In this document: positions 1-4,898 of the stretch, piece after piece
Position numbering within the stretch: position 1 is the stretch's first letter
How the letters are laid out: each line of letters starts with the position of its first letter
DNA from: Salibacteraceae bacterium
GTDB lineage: Bacteria; Bacteroidota; Bacteroidia; Flavobacteriales_G; Salibacteraceae
Direction of reading: 5' to 3'
DNA: 5,558 nucleotides
Assembly: GCA_023262195.1 (NCBI GenBank)
Contig: JALRDM010000364.1
Span: 1 to 5,558 of the forward strand
The notes under the pieces: model-generated
What the model was told of the DNA's origin: nothing
Databases searched by the model: none
The model's input: the letters and a program-made list of their open reading frames with translations, nothing else
Made by a program: the position numbers and the translations under genes

Positions 1-199
1 CATCTATTTTCACAAATAGATCATTATATAATTCCTCGAACTTCAGATGCAATTCGAAAAATTTATGACCACTGATATTCCAGTGATATCCTCTAGTGTT
101 TTGATAAAAGGTAGAATAATTTGCGAGTAAATCGTTGAGTAAAGCTGCTAATTCTTTGCTTTTGTCGGTAGCTAACCCTATTCTGTTTAAGTTGTCCAT
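1..199 (-). CDS. dps: Dps family mini-ferritin (DNA protection during starvation), N-terminal part, cut by window edge
   Basis: This reading frame starts at an ATG at 199 and stays open to base 1, giving 66 codons; the C-terminal part lies outside the window. Dps proteins form 12-subunit cages that oxidise Fe(II) with peroxide, store iron and protect DNA in the cytoplasm. Visible hallmarks are the segment RGYHWNI (36-42) followed by FFELH (47-51) and KFEELY (53-58). H39, H51 and D66 have the 12- and 15-residue spacing of the ferroxidase ligands at the dimer interface; the expected Glu four residues later falls off the edge. An in-frame TAG at 220-218 precedes the ATG with no other ATG between, so the start is secure. 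No strong Shine-Dalgarno is present, only an A/T-rich leader, as is common in Bacteroidota. The gene is co-directional with dapB but 141 bases away, so it is probably transcribed separately. Confidence 0.9.
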   Translation of the reverse strand, partial: MDNLNRIGLATDKSKELAALLNDLLANYSTFYQNTRGYHWNISGHKFFELHLKFEELYNDLFVKID

Positions 200-340
200 A
201 AAGTTTTTAAAGTTTGACTAAAATTTAACGGATGTATCTTGCCATCCTTTCTTAATCCTACAAGTGGCGGCAGGAATTGTTTTTATAGCTACCAATTGAA
301 AACGCTTCTAAACAAGCAGAGGACATTATCGGGTAGGAAA
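200..340. other. Intergenic spacer between dapB and dps, likely holding the dps promoter
   Basis: No gene is visible in these 141 AT-rich bases. On the minus strand, towards dps, there is a weak 7-of-8 match to the Bacteroidota -7 element TAnnTTTG (TAAATTTT, 227-220), but no convincing -33 TTG at the usual distance, so the promoter assignment is tentative. Just upstream of that element is the inverted repeat GGATG-N8-CATCC (230-247), which could be an operator or a small RNA hairpin. The dapB-end hairpin enters the spacer from the other side (331-346). I see no OxyR-type ATAG-N7-CTAT site. Confidence 0.4.
230..247. repeat. Short inverted repeat GGATG-N8-CATCC upstream of dps
   Basis: Five-base perfect arms lie at 230-234 and 243-247 with an 8-base spacer, about 30-50 bases upstream of the dps start codon. 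The position suits an operator or a leader hairpin for a stress-regulated gene. The arms are short enough to occur by chance, so functional confidence is low. Confidence 0.25.
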
Positions 341-346
341 CTACCC
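331..346 (-). terminator. Hairpin overlapping the dapB stop codon; possible weak terminator or 3'-end stabiliser
   Basis: GGGTAG (331-336) and CTACCC (341-346) form a perfect 6-base stem around a 4-base loop. The loop is UUUC in the dapB transcript and GAAA on the other strand. In the minus-strand message, the 5' arm is exactly the last sense codon GGG plus the stop codon TAG of dapB. The bases after the hairpin (GATAATGTCC) have no U-tract, so a classical Rho-independent terminator is not supported. A stability element, a weak or factor-assisted end, or chance are the alternatives. Confidence 0.3.
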
Positions 347-1054
347 TAGCAAATCTTCCATCCCAAAAAAGCCTTTTTTTCCAGCCAAAAACTCTGCGGC
401 TATCACTGCACCTTTGGCAAAACCTTCGCGGGATTTAGCGGCATGCTTTAATTCAATGGTATCGATGGGGCTTTCATATTTTACAATGTGTGTGCCCTTC
501 ACATCGCCTTCGCGCAATGCTTCTATAGTCAAATCACCTTTCTGAGGGTGTTCAGTGCTTAGCTTCCAATTATGTAAATGCTTAGATCGCTCAATGATTT
601 GTTCTGCTGTGGTGATGGCTGTGCCGCTGGGCTCATCGAGTTTCTGAGTATGATGAATCTCAGTCATTGATGGCGTGTATTCCTCATAATTCGACATGAT
701 TTCAGCCAGGCGTTTGTTCAATTGCCAAAACAGATTCACGCCAATACTGAAATTGCTGGCCCAGAAAAAGCTGGCGTTCTTTTCTTCCACCAACGCTTTC
801 ACTTTGTCCATCTCATCGTACCACCCTGTCGTGCCCGTAACGATGGGTAGCCCTCGATCAATGCCCCAAGAGAAATTCTGTATAGCCGACTTCGGTTGGG
901 TAAACTCGATGCATGCATCTGCCTTCTCCAATGCTTGCCATTCCGCAATGGTTGAGCTGCGATCCACTTTGGCTACAATCTCGTGATTACGGTTAAGAGC
1001 AACTTGCTCGATGATTTTACCCATTTTGCCGTAGCCAATGATTCCAATTTTCAT
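341..1054 (-). CDS. dapB: 4-hydroxy-tetrahydrodipicolinate reductase
   Basis: DapB reduces 4-hydroxy-tetrahydrodipicolinate to tetrahydrodipicolinate with NAD(P)H in the cytoplasm. This is a step towards diaminopimelate (peptidoglycan) and lysine. The 237-residue protein has an N-terminal Rossmann fold with GYGKMG (7-12) and an acidic D31 after the second strand, where the cofactor ribose is bound. It also has EFTQP (50-54), GTTGW (74-78) and ASNFSIGVN (99-107). The catalytic block EIHHTQKLDEPSGTA (132-146) carries H134, H135, K138 and the substrate-binding SGT. Near the end are REGDVKGTH (181-189) and SREGFAKGAV (208-217). It is shorter than the roughly 270-residue E. coli enzyme but complete at both ends. 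The ATG at 1054 lies 3 bases after the DUF5683 stop, so it is the last gene of the par operon seen here. The C-terminal codons contain A7 and T6 runs (365-380) that are prone to sequencing or replication slippage. Confidence 0.97.
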   Translation of the reverse strand: MKIGIIGYGKMGKIIEQVALNRNHEIVAKVDRSSTIAEWQALEKADACIEFTQPKSAIQNFSWGIDRGLPIVTGTTGWYDEMDKVKALVEEKNASFFWASNFSIGVNLFWQLNKRLAEIMSNYEEYTPSMTEIHHTQKLDEPSGTAITTAEQIIERSKHLHNWKLSTEHPQKGDLTIEALREGDVKGTHIVKYESPIDTIELKHAAKSREGFAKGAVIAAEFLAGKKGFFGMEDLLG

Positions 1055-1057
1055 GCG

Positions 1058-1654
1058 TTAAAATTTAAGCGTTAGCGATAAGCTTGTGGTGGGATTGGTC
1101 ATGGCTGTAGTTTGTACACTTGGATTCCAATGCAAGCTCAGATCTTCCGACACATCGAAGTAATAGAGGTGAGCATCAACGGCCGCATCTACAATTTGCA
1201 TCATGTAAAAGGCTAAGAAAGCAATACCCGCGTATTCCATTTGAGTTTGGTAAGCTTCAGCCTGGCTTTGAAGATCGGCTAGTCTATAGCGGTTGTCATA
1301 GAGTAGGGTGTTGTCTCCGGTAGACTCAATTAAAGCTGCATGTTCAGCATAAGCAGATTTGAATTGATTGAAGAATACTCTGTTGGAAACTACGAAGTAT
1401 CCCGTTGCACCAAGTGCACCATACACGATGGGAAGTTTCCAGTAGCGTTTGTTGTAAATCTGTCCGAGCCCAGGTGCAACGGCACTCATCAGCGCAGCAC
1501 GCTTTGGATTTCGCTGAGTGGGGCGTGCGAGCGTATCTGTCTCGGTGGTTTTAGTTTTGGTTGTGGTGGTTTTTGCAATGGTTGTTGTGCTATCCTTTTG
1601 CCCAACGCACCAATGGGAAACCCCAAGAATAAGTACCAATAATAACCAACGCAT
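1058..1654 (-). CDS. DUF5683 domain exported protein of unknown function
   Basis: This 198-residue protein resembles the DUF5683 family found in Bacteroidota next to parB. Residues 1-18 look like a Sec signal peptide (hydrophobic LLLVLILGV, probable cleavage after CVG). The cysteine at 16 lacks a good lipobox, so a lipoprotein is unlikely. Residues 22-41 are a low-complexity Thr/Lys stretch. The family core runs from about 48, with NPKRAALMS and APGLGQIYNKRYWK (60-73). A hydrophobic segment follows at about 74-92 and another at about 142-158. The chain ends in alternating hydrophobic residues (SLSLTLKF) with a terminal Phe, which resembles an outer-membrane beta-signal, although the rest does not look like a full barrel. 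The biochemical function is not known. It lies 37 bases after parB and 3 bases before dapB, so it is probably co-transcribed with both; an envelope role is inferred from export and context. Confidence 0.85.
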   Translation of the reverse strand: MRWLLLVLILGVSHWCVGQKDSTTTIAKTTTTKTKTTETDTLARPTQRNPKRAALMSAVAPGLGQIYNKRYWKLPIVYGALGATGYFVVSNRVFFNQFKSAYAEHAALIESTGDNTLLYDNRYRLADLQSQAEAYQTQMEYAGIAFLAFYMMQIVDAAVDAHLYYFDVSEDLSLHWNPSVQTTAMTNPTTSLSLTLKF

Positions 1655-1691
1655 GGTGCAAAATAACGCCCATTTTTGGCAGAACTTCAGA

Positions 1692-2606
1692 TTAATAAGA
1701 ATAATTCTGATTCGTGTTTTGAAGTAATTGAATCAGGCGGTTCAAATCGTGCTCATTGGTAAATTCAATGGTGATTTTACCGTTGCCTTTTGGTAGAAAC
1801 TTGAAATCAACGCCTGTGCCCAAGTGATGCGCAAGATTTTGACGAGCAGAATTGTAAAACTGCTTTTTACTCTGTGCCTCATCTATCCCTGGTTTGGGCG
1901 CTTTGGTCTTCCGTGCTAAATTCTCAACATCGCGCACGGTGAGCACTTCATTGATGATGCGCTCAAAGAGCTCCAATTGTTTTATTGGGTCTTCGATGCT
2001 GATCAGAGCACGTGCATGTCCCATTGAAATATCACCCTTTTGCAGCGCCATTTGAATTTCTGCGGGAAGCTTTAATAGCCTCAAGTAGTTGGTAATGTTG
2101 GATCGGCTCTTGCTTACCTTTTCGCTTAATCCTTCATGGGTGAGGTCGCATTCATCGATGAGGCGTTTGTAGCTGATGGCCACCTCAATAGGGTTGAGGT
2201 CTTGGCGTTGAATATTTTCCACCAATGCCATTTCGAGCATGGTTTGGTCGTTTGCCAAACGGATGTAGGCTGGTATTTCTTCCAAACCCGCCAACTGCGA
2301 TGCACGGAATCTACGCTCACCACTTATCAATTGATAAGTGCCATCGCCCATGTGACGCACGGTGACCGGCTGGATGATGCCGTGAACCCGAATACTTTCT
2401 GCCAATTCATCCAAGGCCGTGGTTTCAAATCGTGTCCTTGGTTGGAATGGATTTGCCGTAATCGACTCAATTTTGAGGTTGGCCACGGAGCCAGTAGAGG
2501 GCTGAATATCTTTTGCTGAATAGCCGCTTGATCTCGTATCGAGATCTACGTCTTCGAGCAGAGCACTCAGTCCACGACCAAGGGCACTCTTTTTAGGATT
2601 CGCCAT
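1692..2606 (-). CDS. parB: Chromosome-partitioning protein ParB (Spo0J/Noc family)
   Basis: ParB loads at parS sites near the origin, spreads as a CTP-dependent DNA clamp and is moved by ParA. The 304 residues show the expected order. First comes the N-terminal ParA-contacting motif ALGRGLSALL (8-17), then a flexible linker to about 43. The CTPase/ParB N-terminal domain follows with NPFQPR (52-57), GERRFRA (96-102) and ENIQRQDLNPIE (130-141). A helix-turn-helix parS-binding domain covers about 140-205, with a probable recognition region SKSRSNITNYLRLLKLP (165-181). After a linker, a C-terminal dimerisation domain lies at about 250-304. No key motif is missing. The ATG at 2606 lies inside the end of parA (14-base overlap), which suggests translational coupling and matched ParA/ParB levels. 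The gene carries two inverted repeats, at 2321-2340 and 2530-2546. Length and motifs fit a chromosomal rather than a plasmid ParB. Confidence 0.97.
   Translation of the reverse strand: MANPKKSALGRGLSALLEDVDLDTRSSGYSAKDIQPSTGSVANLKIESITANPFQPRTRFETTALDELAESIRVHGIIQPVTVRHMGDGTYQLISGERRFRASQLAGLEEIPAYIRLANDQTMLEMALVENIQRQDLNPIEVAISYKRLIDECDLTHEGLSEKVSKSRSNITNYLRLLKLPAEIQMALQKGDISMGHARALISIEDPIKQLELFERIINEVLTVRDVENLARKTKAPKPGIDEAQSKKQFYNSARQNLAHHLGTGVDFKFLPKGNGKITIEFTNEHDLNRLIQLLQNTNQNYSY
2321..2340. repeat. Perfect 20-base palindrome inside parB
   Basis: CACTTATCAATTGATAAGTG is identical to its reverse complement over all 20 bases; the flanking bases (C at 2320, C at 2341) end the symmetry. It codes for residues 90-95 of ParB, directly before the conserved GERR motif. 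The sequence does not resemble the canonical parS core (CACGTG centre). It could be a protein-binding site, since partition sites are known to lie within parB genes in some bacteria, or a by-product of codon choice at a conserved peptide. The palindrome itself is certain; a function is not. Confidence 0.5.
2530..2546. repeat. 17-base inverted repeat GATCTCG-TAT-CGAGATC near the 5' end of parB
   Basis: Perfect 7-base arms (2530-2536 and 2540-2546) flank the 3-base centre TAT. The repeat covers codons for about residues 21-26 of ParB, in the poorly conserved linker after the ParA-binding motif, so protein constraint is weak there. In the parA-parB message it could form a short hairpin about 60 bases after the parB start codon; as DNA it could be an operator. 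Function is speculative. Confidence 0.35.
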
Positions 2607-3411
2607 CGTAAACCTCCACTATTTTGTCCTTATCGCTGATGCGAGTCATTTCATTTTTCTGCAAGATCTCACGCGCTAGATTCAAATAATTCACTGCACC
2701 TGTGCTGCTGGCATCATGCATAATGATTGACTCACCATGTGAAGGCGCTTCGCCCAATCGAGTATTTCTGTGAATAATGGTATCAAACACCAGTTGCTGA
2801 AAATGCATTTTCACTTCTTCAATCACCTGATTGGCCAATCTCAATCGCTGATCATACATGGTCAGTAGCATTCCTTCGATGCTGAGTTCAGGATTCAATC
2901 GTGTTTGAACAATCTTGATGGTGTTCAATAGTTTACCCAAACCTTCAAGGGCGAAGTATTCGCACTGAACGGGCACGATTACACTATCTGCTGCGGTGAG
3001 CGAGTTGATGGTGATGAGGCCCAAGGAAGGTGAGCAATCAATGATGATGAAGTCATAATCATCTTTGAGTTTGTTGAGCGCCATCCGCATCATACGCTCA
3101 CGATTGGGCATGTTGATCATCTCAATTTCGGCACCCACCAAATCAATATGAGCAGGAATGATATCGAGGTTTGGATTCTTTGTGCTCAGAATAATGTCTT
3201 TTGGCTCTACTTGATTGATGATGCACTCGTAAATGCTGGTGCGCACATTTCTGGGATCAAATCCTACACCCGAAGTTGCGTTCGCTTGTGGATCAGCATC
3301 TACGATGAGCGTTTTCTTTTCAAGCACTCCAAGGCTCGCTGCCAAGTTGATACTTGTGGTGGTTTTTCCAACCCCACCTTTTTGGTTCGCAACTGCTATT
3401 ATCTTTCCCAT
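2593..3411 (-). CDS. parA: Chromosome-partitioning ATPase ParA (Soj family)
   Basis: ParA is a Walker-type ATPase whose ATP dimer binds nucleoid DNA nonspecifically and is released by ParB, which moves the origin regions. The 272-residue protein starts directly with the ATPase fold. It has a deviant Walker A KGGVGKTT (11-18, signature K11 and K16), VDADPQ (37-42) and the Walker B region IIIDCSPSLG (122-131, D125). YDQRLRLANQV (186-196) and TRLGEAPSHG (217-226) are the conserved stretches that carry DNA-binding arginines in Soj proteins. There is no N-terminal helix-turn-helix, so it is the chromosomal (Soj) rather than the type Ia plasmid form. The C-terminal tail from about 253 is charged and variable. 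The ATG at 3411 lies 3 bases after the stop of the UPF0173 gene, and the end overlaps parB by 14 bases, which supports one transcript. Confidence 0.97.
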   Translation of the reverse strand: MGKIIAVANQKGGVGKTTTSINLAASLGVLEKKTLIVDADPQANATSGVGFDPRNVRTSIYECIINQVEPKDIILSTKNPNLDIIPAHIDLVGAEIEMINMPNRERMMRMALNKLKDDYDFIIIDCSPSLGLITINSLTAADSVIVPVQCEYFALEGLGKLLNTIKIVQTRLNPELSIEGMLLTMYDQRLRLANQVIEEVKMHFQQLVFDTIIHRNTRLGEAPSHGESIIMHDASSTGAVNYLNLAREILQKNEMTRISDKDKIVEVYDGES

Positions 3412-3414
3412 ATT

Positions 3415-4164
3415 CTATATTAATTCTTTCTGTTCTCCGATTTCCATCAAAGCCAGGTTAACAAGGTTGTCCGTAAACTGCTTTTTTGCAGCCTCGTGAT
3501 CGATTTCTATGTATCCAAAAGTGTCGTAATGCATTCCAATGACTTGATCACACTTTACAAATTTGGCTGCTCGAATGGCATCTGAAACACCCATGGTGAA
3601 GTTATCACCGATGGGTAAAATGGCGTAGTCAAGATTCACGTCTTCTCCGATTAACCGCATATCATACGTCAGTGCGGTGTCTCCTGCATAGTAAATGTTG
3701 GTGTCTCCAATGCAAAGAACAAAACCGCCAGGATTACCTCCATAAGTACCATCCGGCAACACGCTAGAGTGCACAGCATTTACATACTTCACGGTGCCAA
3801 AATCAAATTCCCAACTGCCTCCATGGTTCATTGGATGGCCATTGTCTATGCCTTTTTCAGCAAACCAAGATACAATCTCAAAGTTGCTTACCACTTTGGC
3901 GCCAGTGCGTTTCAAAATTGCCTCAGCATCCGCTACATGATCCTCATGCCCGTGAGAGATAAGCACATAATCGCACTCAATTTTGTCCACATCCAAATTC
4001 GCCACCTGAGTCGCGTCTAAATTCTTCTTTCGAATCTCTTGCACAATAGAATTGGGGCTGATGAATGGATCGAAGAGAATTTTCTTTTCTCCCGTATCCA
4101 ACAAAAAGCAAGCATGACCGAGGTATGTTAGTTTCTTTTTGATTTCTAAATCAATTAACGTCAA
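3415..4164 (-). CDS. UPF0173-type metal-dependent hydrolase (metallo-beta-lactamase fold)
   Basis: This 249-residue cytoplasmic protein has the metallo-beta-lactamase fold of the UPF0173 family. Members are predicted metal-dependent hydrolases whose physiological substrate is generally not known. It opens with the family signature KLTYLGHACFLL (11-22) and KILFDPFISPN (28-38). Metal ligands are visible in SHGHEDH (70-76: H71, H73, D75, H76), with H132 in NAVHSS, D162 in AGDTAL and H212 in GMHYD. The start is TTG at 4164: an in-frame TGA lies three codons upstream, no ATG is available before the conserved core, and the family core normally begins near the N-terminus. A 14-base palindrome covers the start codon. 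It is the first gene of the probable par operon (3 bases to parA). Whether its activity relates to segregation is unknown; it may simply be carried along. Confidence 0.9.
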   Translation of the reverse strand: MTLIDLEIKKKLTYLGHACFLLDTGEKKILFDPFISPNSIVQEIRKKNLDATQVANLDVDKIECDYVLISHGHEDHVADAEAILKRTGAKVVSNFEIVSWFAEKGIDNGHPMNHGGSWEFDFGTVKYVNAVHSSVLPDGTYGGNPGGFVLCIGDTNIYYAGDTALTYDMRLIGEDVNLDYAILPIGDNFTMGVSDAIRAAKFVKCDQVIGMHYDTFGYIEIDHEAAKKQFTDNLVNLALMEIGEQKELI

Positions 4165-4177
4165 ATTTGATCAAATT
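4164..4177. promoter_or_regulatory. 14-base palindrome over the start of the UPF0173-parA operon; candidate operator
   Basis: AATTTGATCAAATT is a perfect palindrome centred between 4170 and 4171. Its left end touches the first base of the TTG start codon of the UPF0173 gene. A site in this place could bind a repressor or affect translation initiation. A near -7 element (TAATTTG, one base short of TAnnTTTG) overlaps it on the minus strand. The palindrome is certain; the role is a guess. Confidence 0.3.
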
Positions 4178-4294
4178 AGAGGGGCGTTCGATGGAAGTGT
4201 GCAGCTAGTTATCCGTCTTTTTTAAACATGAATCTGTGAACACCCGGCAAAAGTGTTTGTATCTATTCAAGCCCTGATTAGATTGTGCTTGTAG
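4165..4294. other. Intergenic spacer between the GNAT gene and the UPF0173-par operon
   Basis: These 130 bases contain no gene that I can support. The promoter of the UPF0173-parAB-DUF5683-dapB operon should be here, or transcription may read through from the GNAT gene. I see no full TAnnTTTG element on the minus strand; TAATTTG next to the start is one base short. A weak hairpin with 5-base arms (AACAC 4239-4243, GTGTT 4253-4257) is present without a following U-tract in the minus direction. Confidence 0.35.
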
Positions 4295-4807
4295 CTAAGT
4301 GTCAGAATGTTCGATGATGTATTTTTCTGCCCATGCCCCGTCTTCAAAAACTTTTCCACATTTTTTGAAACCAAGTTTATCCAAAACACGAATCGATCGT
4401 TCGTTTTTGGGTAAAACAAAGGCGAAGATTTCAGTCAAGTCCAATGTGTTGAAACCGTATTCTAATGAAGCCTGGGATGCTTCCGTGGCATATCCATTTC
4501 CCCAATAGTCACGTTTCAGCCGGTAGCCCAAGTCATTCAATTTGTGGTCTTCTAGATATTTGATGCTACAAAAACCTATGAATTCACCAGTGTCTTTGAG
4601 CGTAACTGCAAACCGACCATATCCATGTTTGGAGTAGTCACCAAGCACATCTTCTCGAATTCTGCGCTCGATTTCTTCCAATGAAACCACGCCACCATCG
4701 TGGGTATATCTACTTACCGATGGATCCAAATTCATCTCATAAGAGGCATGCACGTCATCCATGGTATGTGGCCTCAAAACAAGTCGTTCGGTGGTGATGG
4801 TTTTCAA
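4295..4807 (-). CDS. GNAT family N-acetyltransferase, RimJ/RimL-like
   Basis: This 170-residue protein belongs to the GNAT fold group (Acetyltransf_3, RimJ/RimL-like) that moves acetyl from acetyl-CoA to an amine. The start ITTERLVLRP (4-13) is the usual first strand. RDYWGNGYATEAS (99-111) contains the pyrophosphate-binding loop (GNGYA, 103-107). NERSIRVLDKLGFKKCG (135-151) is the typical C-terminal motif that contacts CoA and ends in the family's last strands. The acceptor substrate cannot be told; RimJ/RimL-like paralogues act on ribosomal proteins, small molecules or antibiotics. The start is TTG at 4807: upstream codons run to an in-frame TAA with no ATG, and starting at the first internal ATG (residue 16) would delete the first strand. 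A good Bacteroidota -7 element lies upstream. The gene is divergent from tsaE and separated by 130 bases from the par operon, so it is probably its own unit. Confidence 0.88.
   Translation of the reverse strand: MKTITTERLVLRPHTMDDVHASYEMNLDPSVSRYTHDGGVVSLEEIERRIREDVLGDYSKHGYGRFAVTLKDTGEFIGFCSIKYLEDHKLNDLGYRLKRDYWGNGYATEASQASLEYGFNTLDLTEIFAFVLPKNERSIRVLDKLGFKKCGKVFEDGAWAEKYIIEHSDT
4343..4369. repeat. Inverted repeat TTCAAAAA-N11-TTTTTGAA inside the 3' part of the GNAT gene
   Basis: Perfect 8-base arms (4343-4350 and 4362-4369) with an 11-base spacer. It is AT-rich and lies in the last 75 bases of the coding sequence, where it could form a weak RNA hairpin. It may be only the result of Lys/Phe codon runs. 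Confidence 0.25.
4381..4411. repeat. Imperfect 31-base inverted repeat inside the GNAT gene
   Basis: Bases 4381-4392 and 4400-4411 pair at 10 of 12 positions around a 7-base centre (TCGATCG). The inner perfect arms are ACGAA (4388-4392) and TTCGT (4400-4404). The mismatches are 4383/4409 and 4387/4405. It overlaps codons for the conserved LPKNERSI segment, so protein constraint could explain part of it. Confidence 0.25.
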
Positions 4808-4830
4808 GATGATCTGCTGTGATTATAGGC

Positions 4831-4857
4831 CAAATGTAATCTACACTGATCGTGCAA
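4831..4857 (-). promoter_or_regulatory. Candidate Bacteroidota-type promoter for the GNAT gene
   Basis: Read on the minus strand, TACATTTG (4838-4831) matches the -7 consensus TAnnTTTG of Bacteroidota primary sigma factors at all six fixed positions. A TTG (4857-4855) lies 16 bases upstream, slightly closer than the 17-23 usually quoted. Transcription would begin near 4825, leaving a leader of under 20 bases before the TTG start at 4807, which supports that start. An additional TATAAT hexamer at 4827-4822 is probably coincidental in this group. Confidence 0.45.
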
Positions 4858-4898
4858 TGCGTGAGAATAAATGACGTATTTTAGAGCGCGGCAAACGT

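Noticed and set aside
365..380. A AAA AAA slippery heptamer in the 3' end of dapB (minus strand), with the stop-codon hairpin downstream: possible programmed -1 frameshift
   Set aside because: The hairpin is about 27 bases away instead of the usual 5-9, and the shifted frame ends one codon before the normal stop, so the product would hardly differ.
908..919. 12-base palindrome GATGCATGCATC in dapB
   Set aside because: About one such 12-base palindrome is expected by chance in a window of this size, and it lies in coding sequence.
696..986. Plus-strand open frame of 96 codons opposite dapB
   Set aside because: It lies antisense to well-supported dapB codons and shows no recognisable motif; it is a shadow frame.
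1655..1691. Possible promoter for DUF5683 in the 37-base gap after parB (TTATTTTG on the minus strand)
   Set aside because: It has one mismatch in the TA of the -7 element and no -33 TTG at a suitable distance; read-through from parB is simpler.
2136..2519. Plus-strand open frame of 127 codons opposite parB
   Set aside because: It is antisense to a fully conserved ParB and has no domain features; it is a shadow frame.
4217..4223. T-run in the 4165-4294 spacer as a plus-strand terminator
   Set aside because: No stem precedes it on the plus strand and no plus-strand gene ends there.
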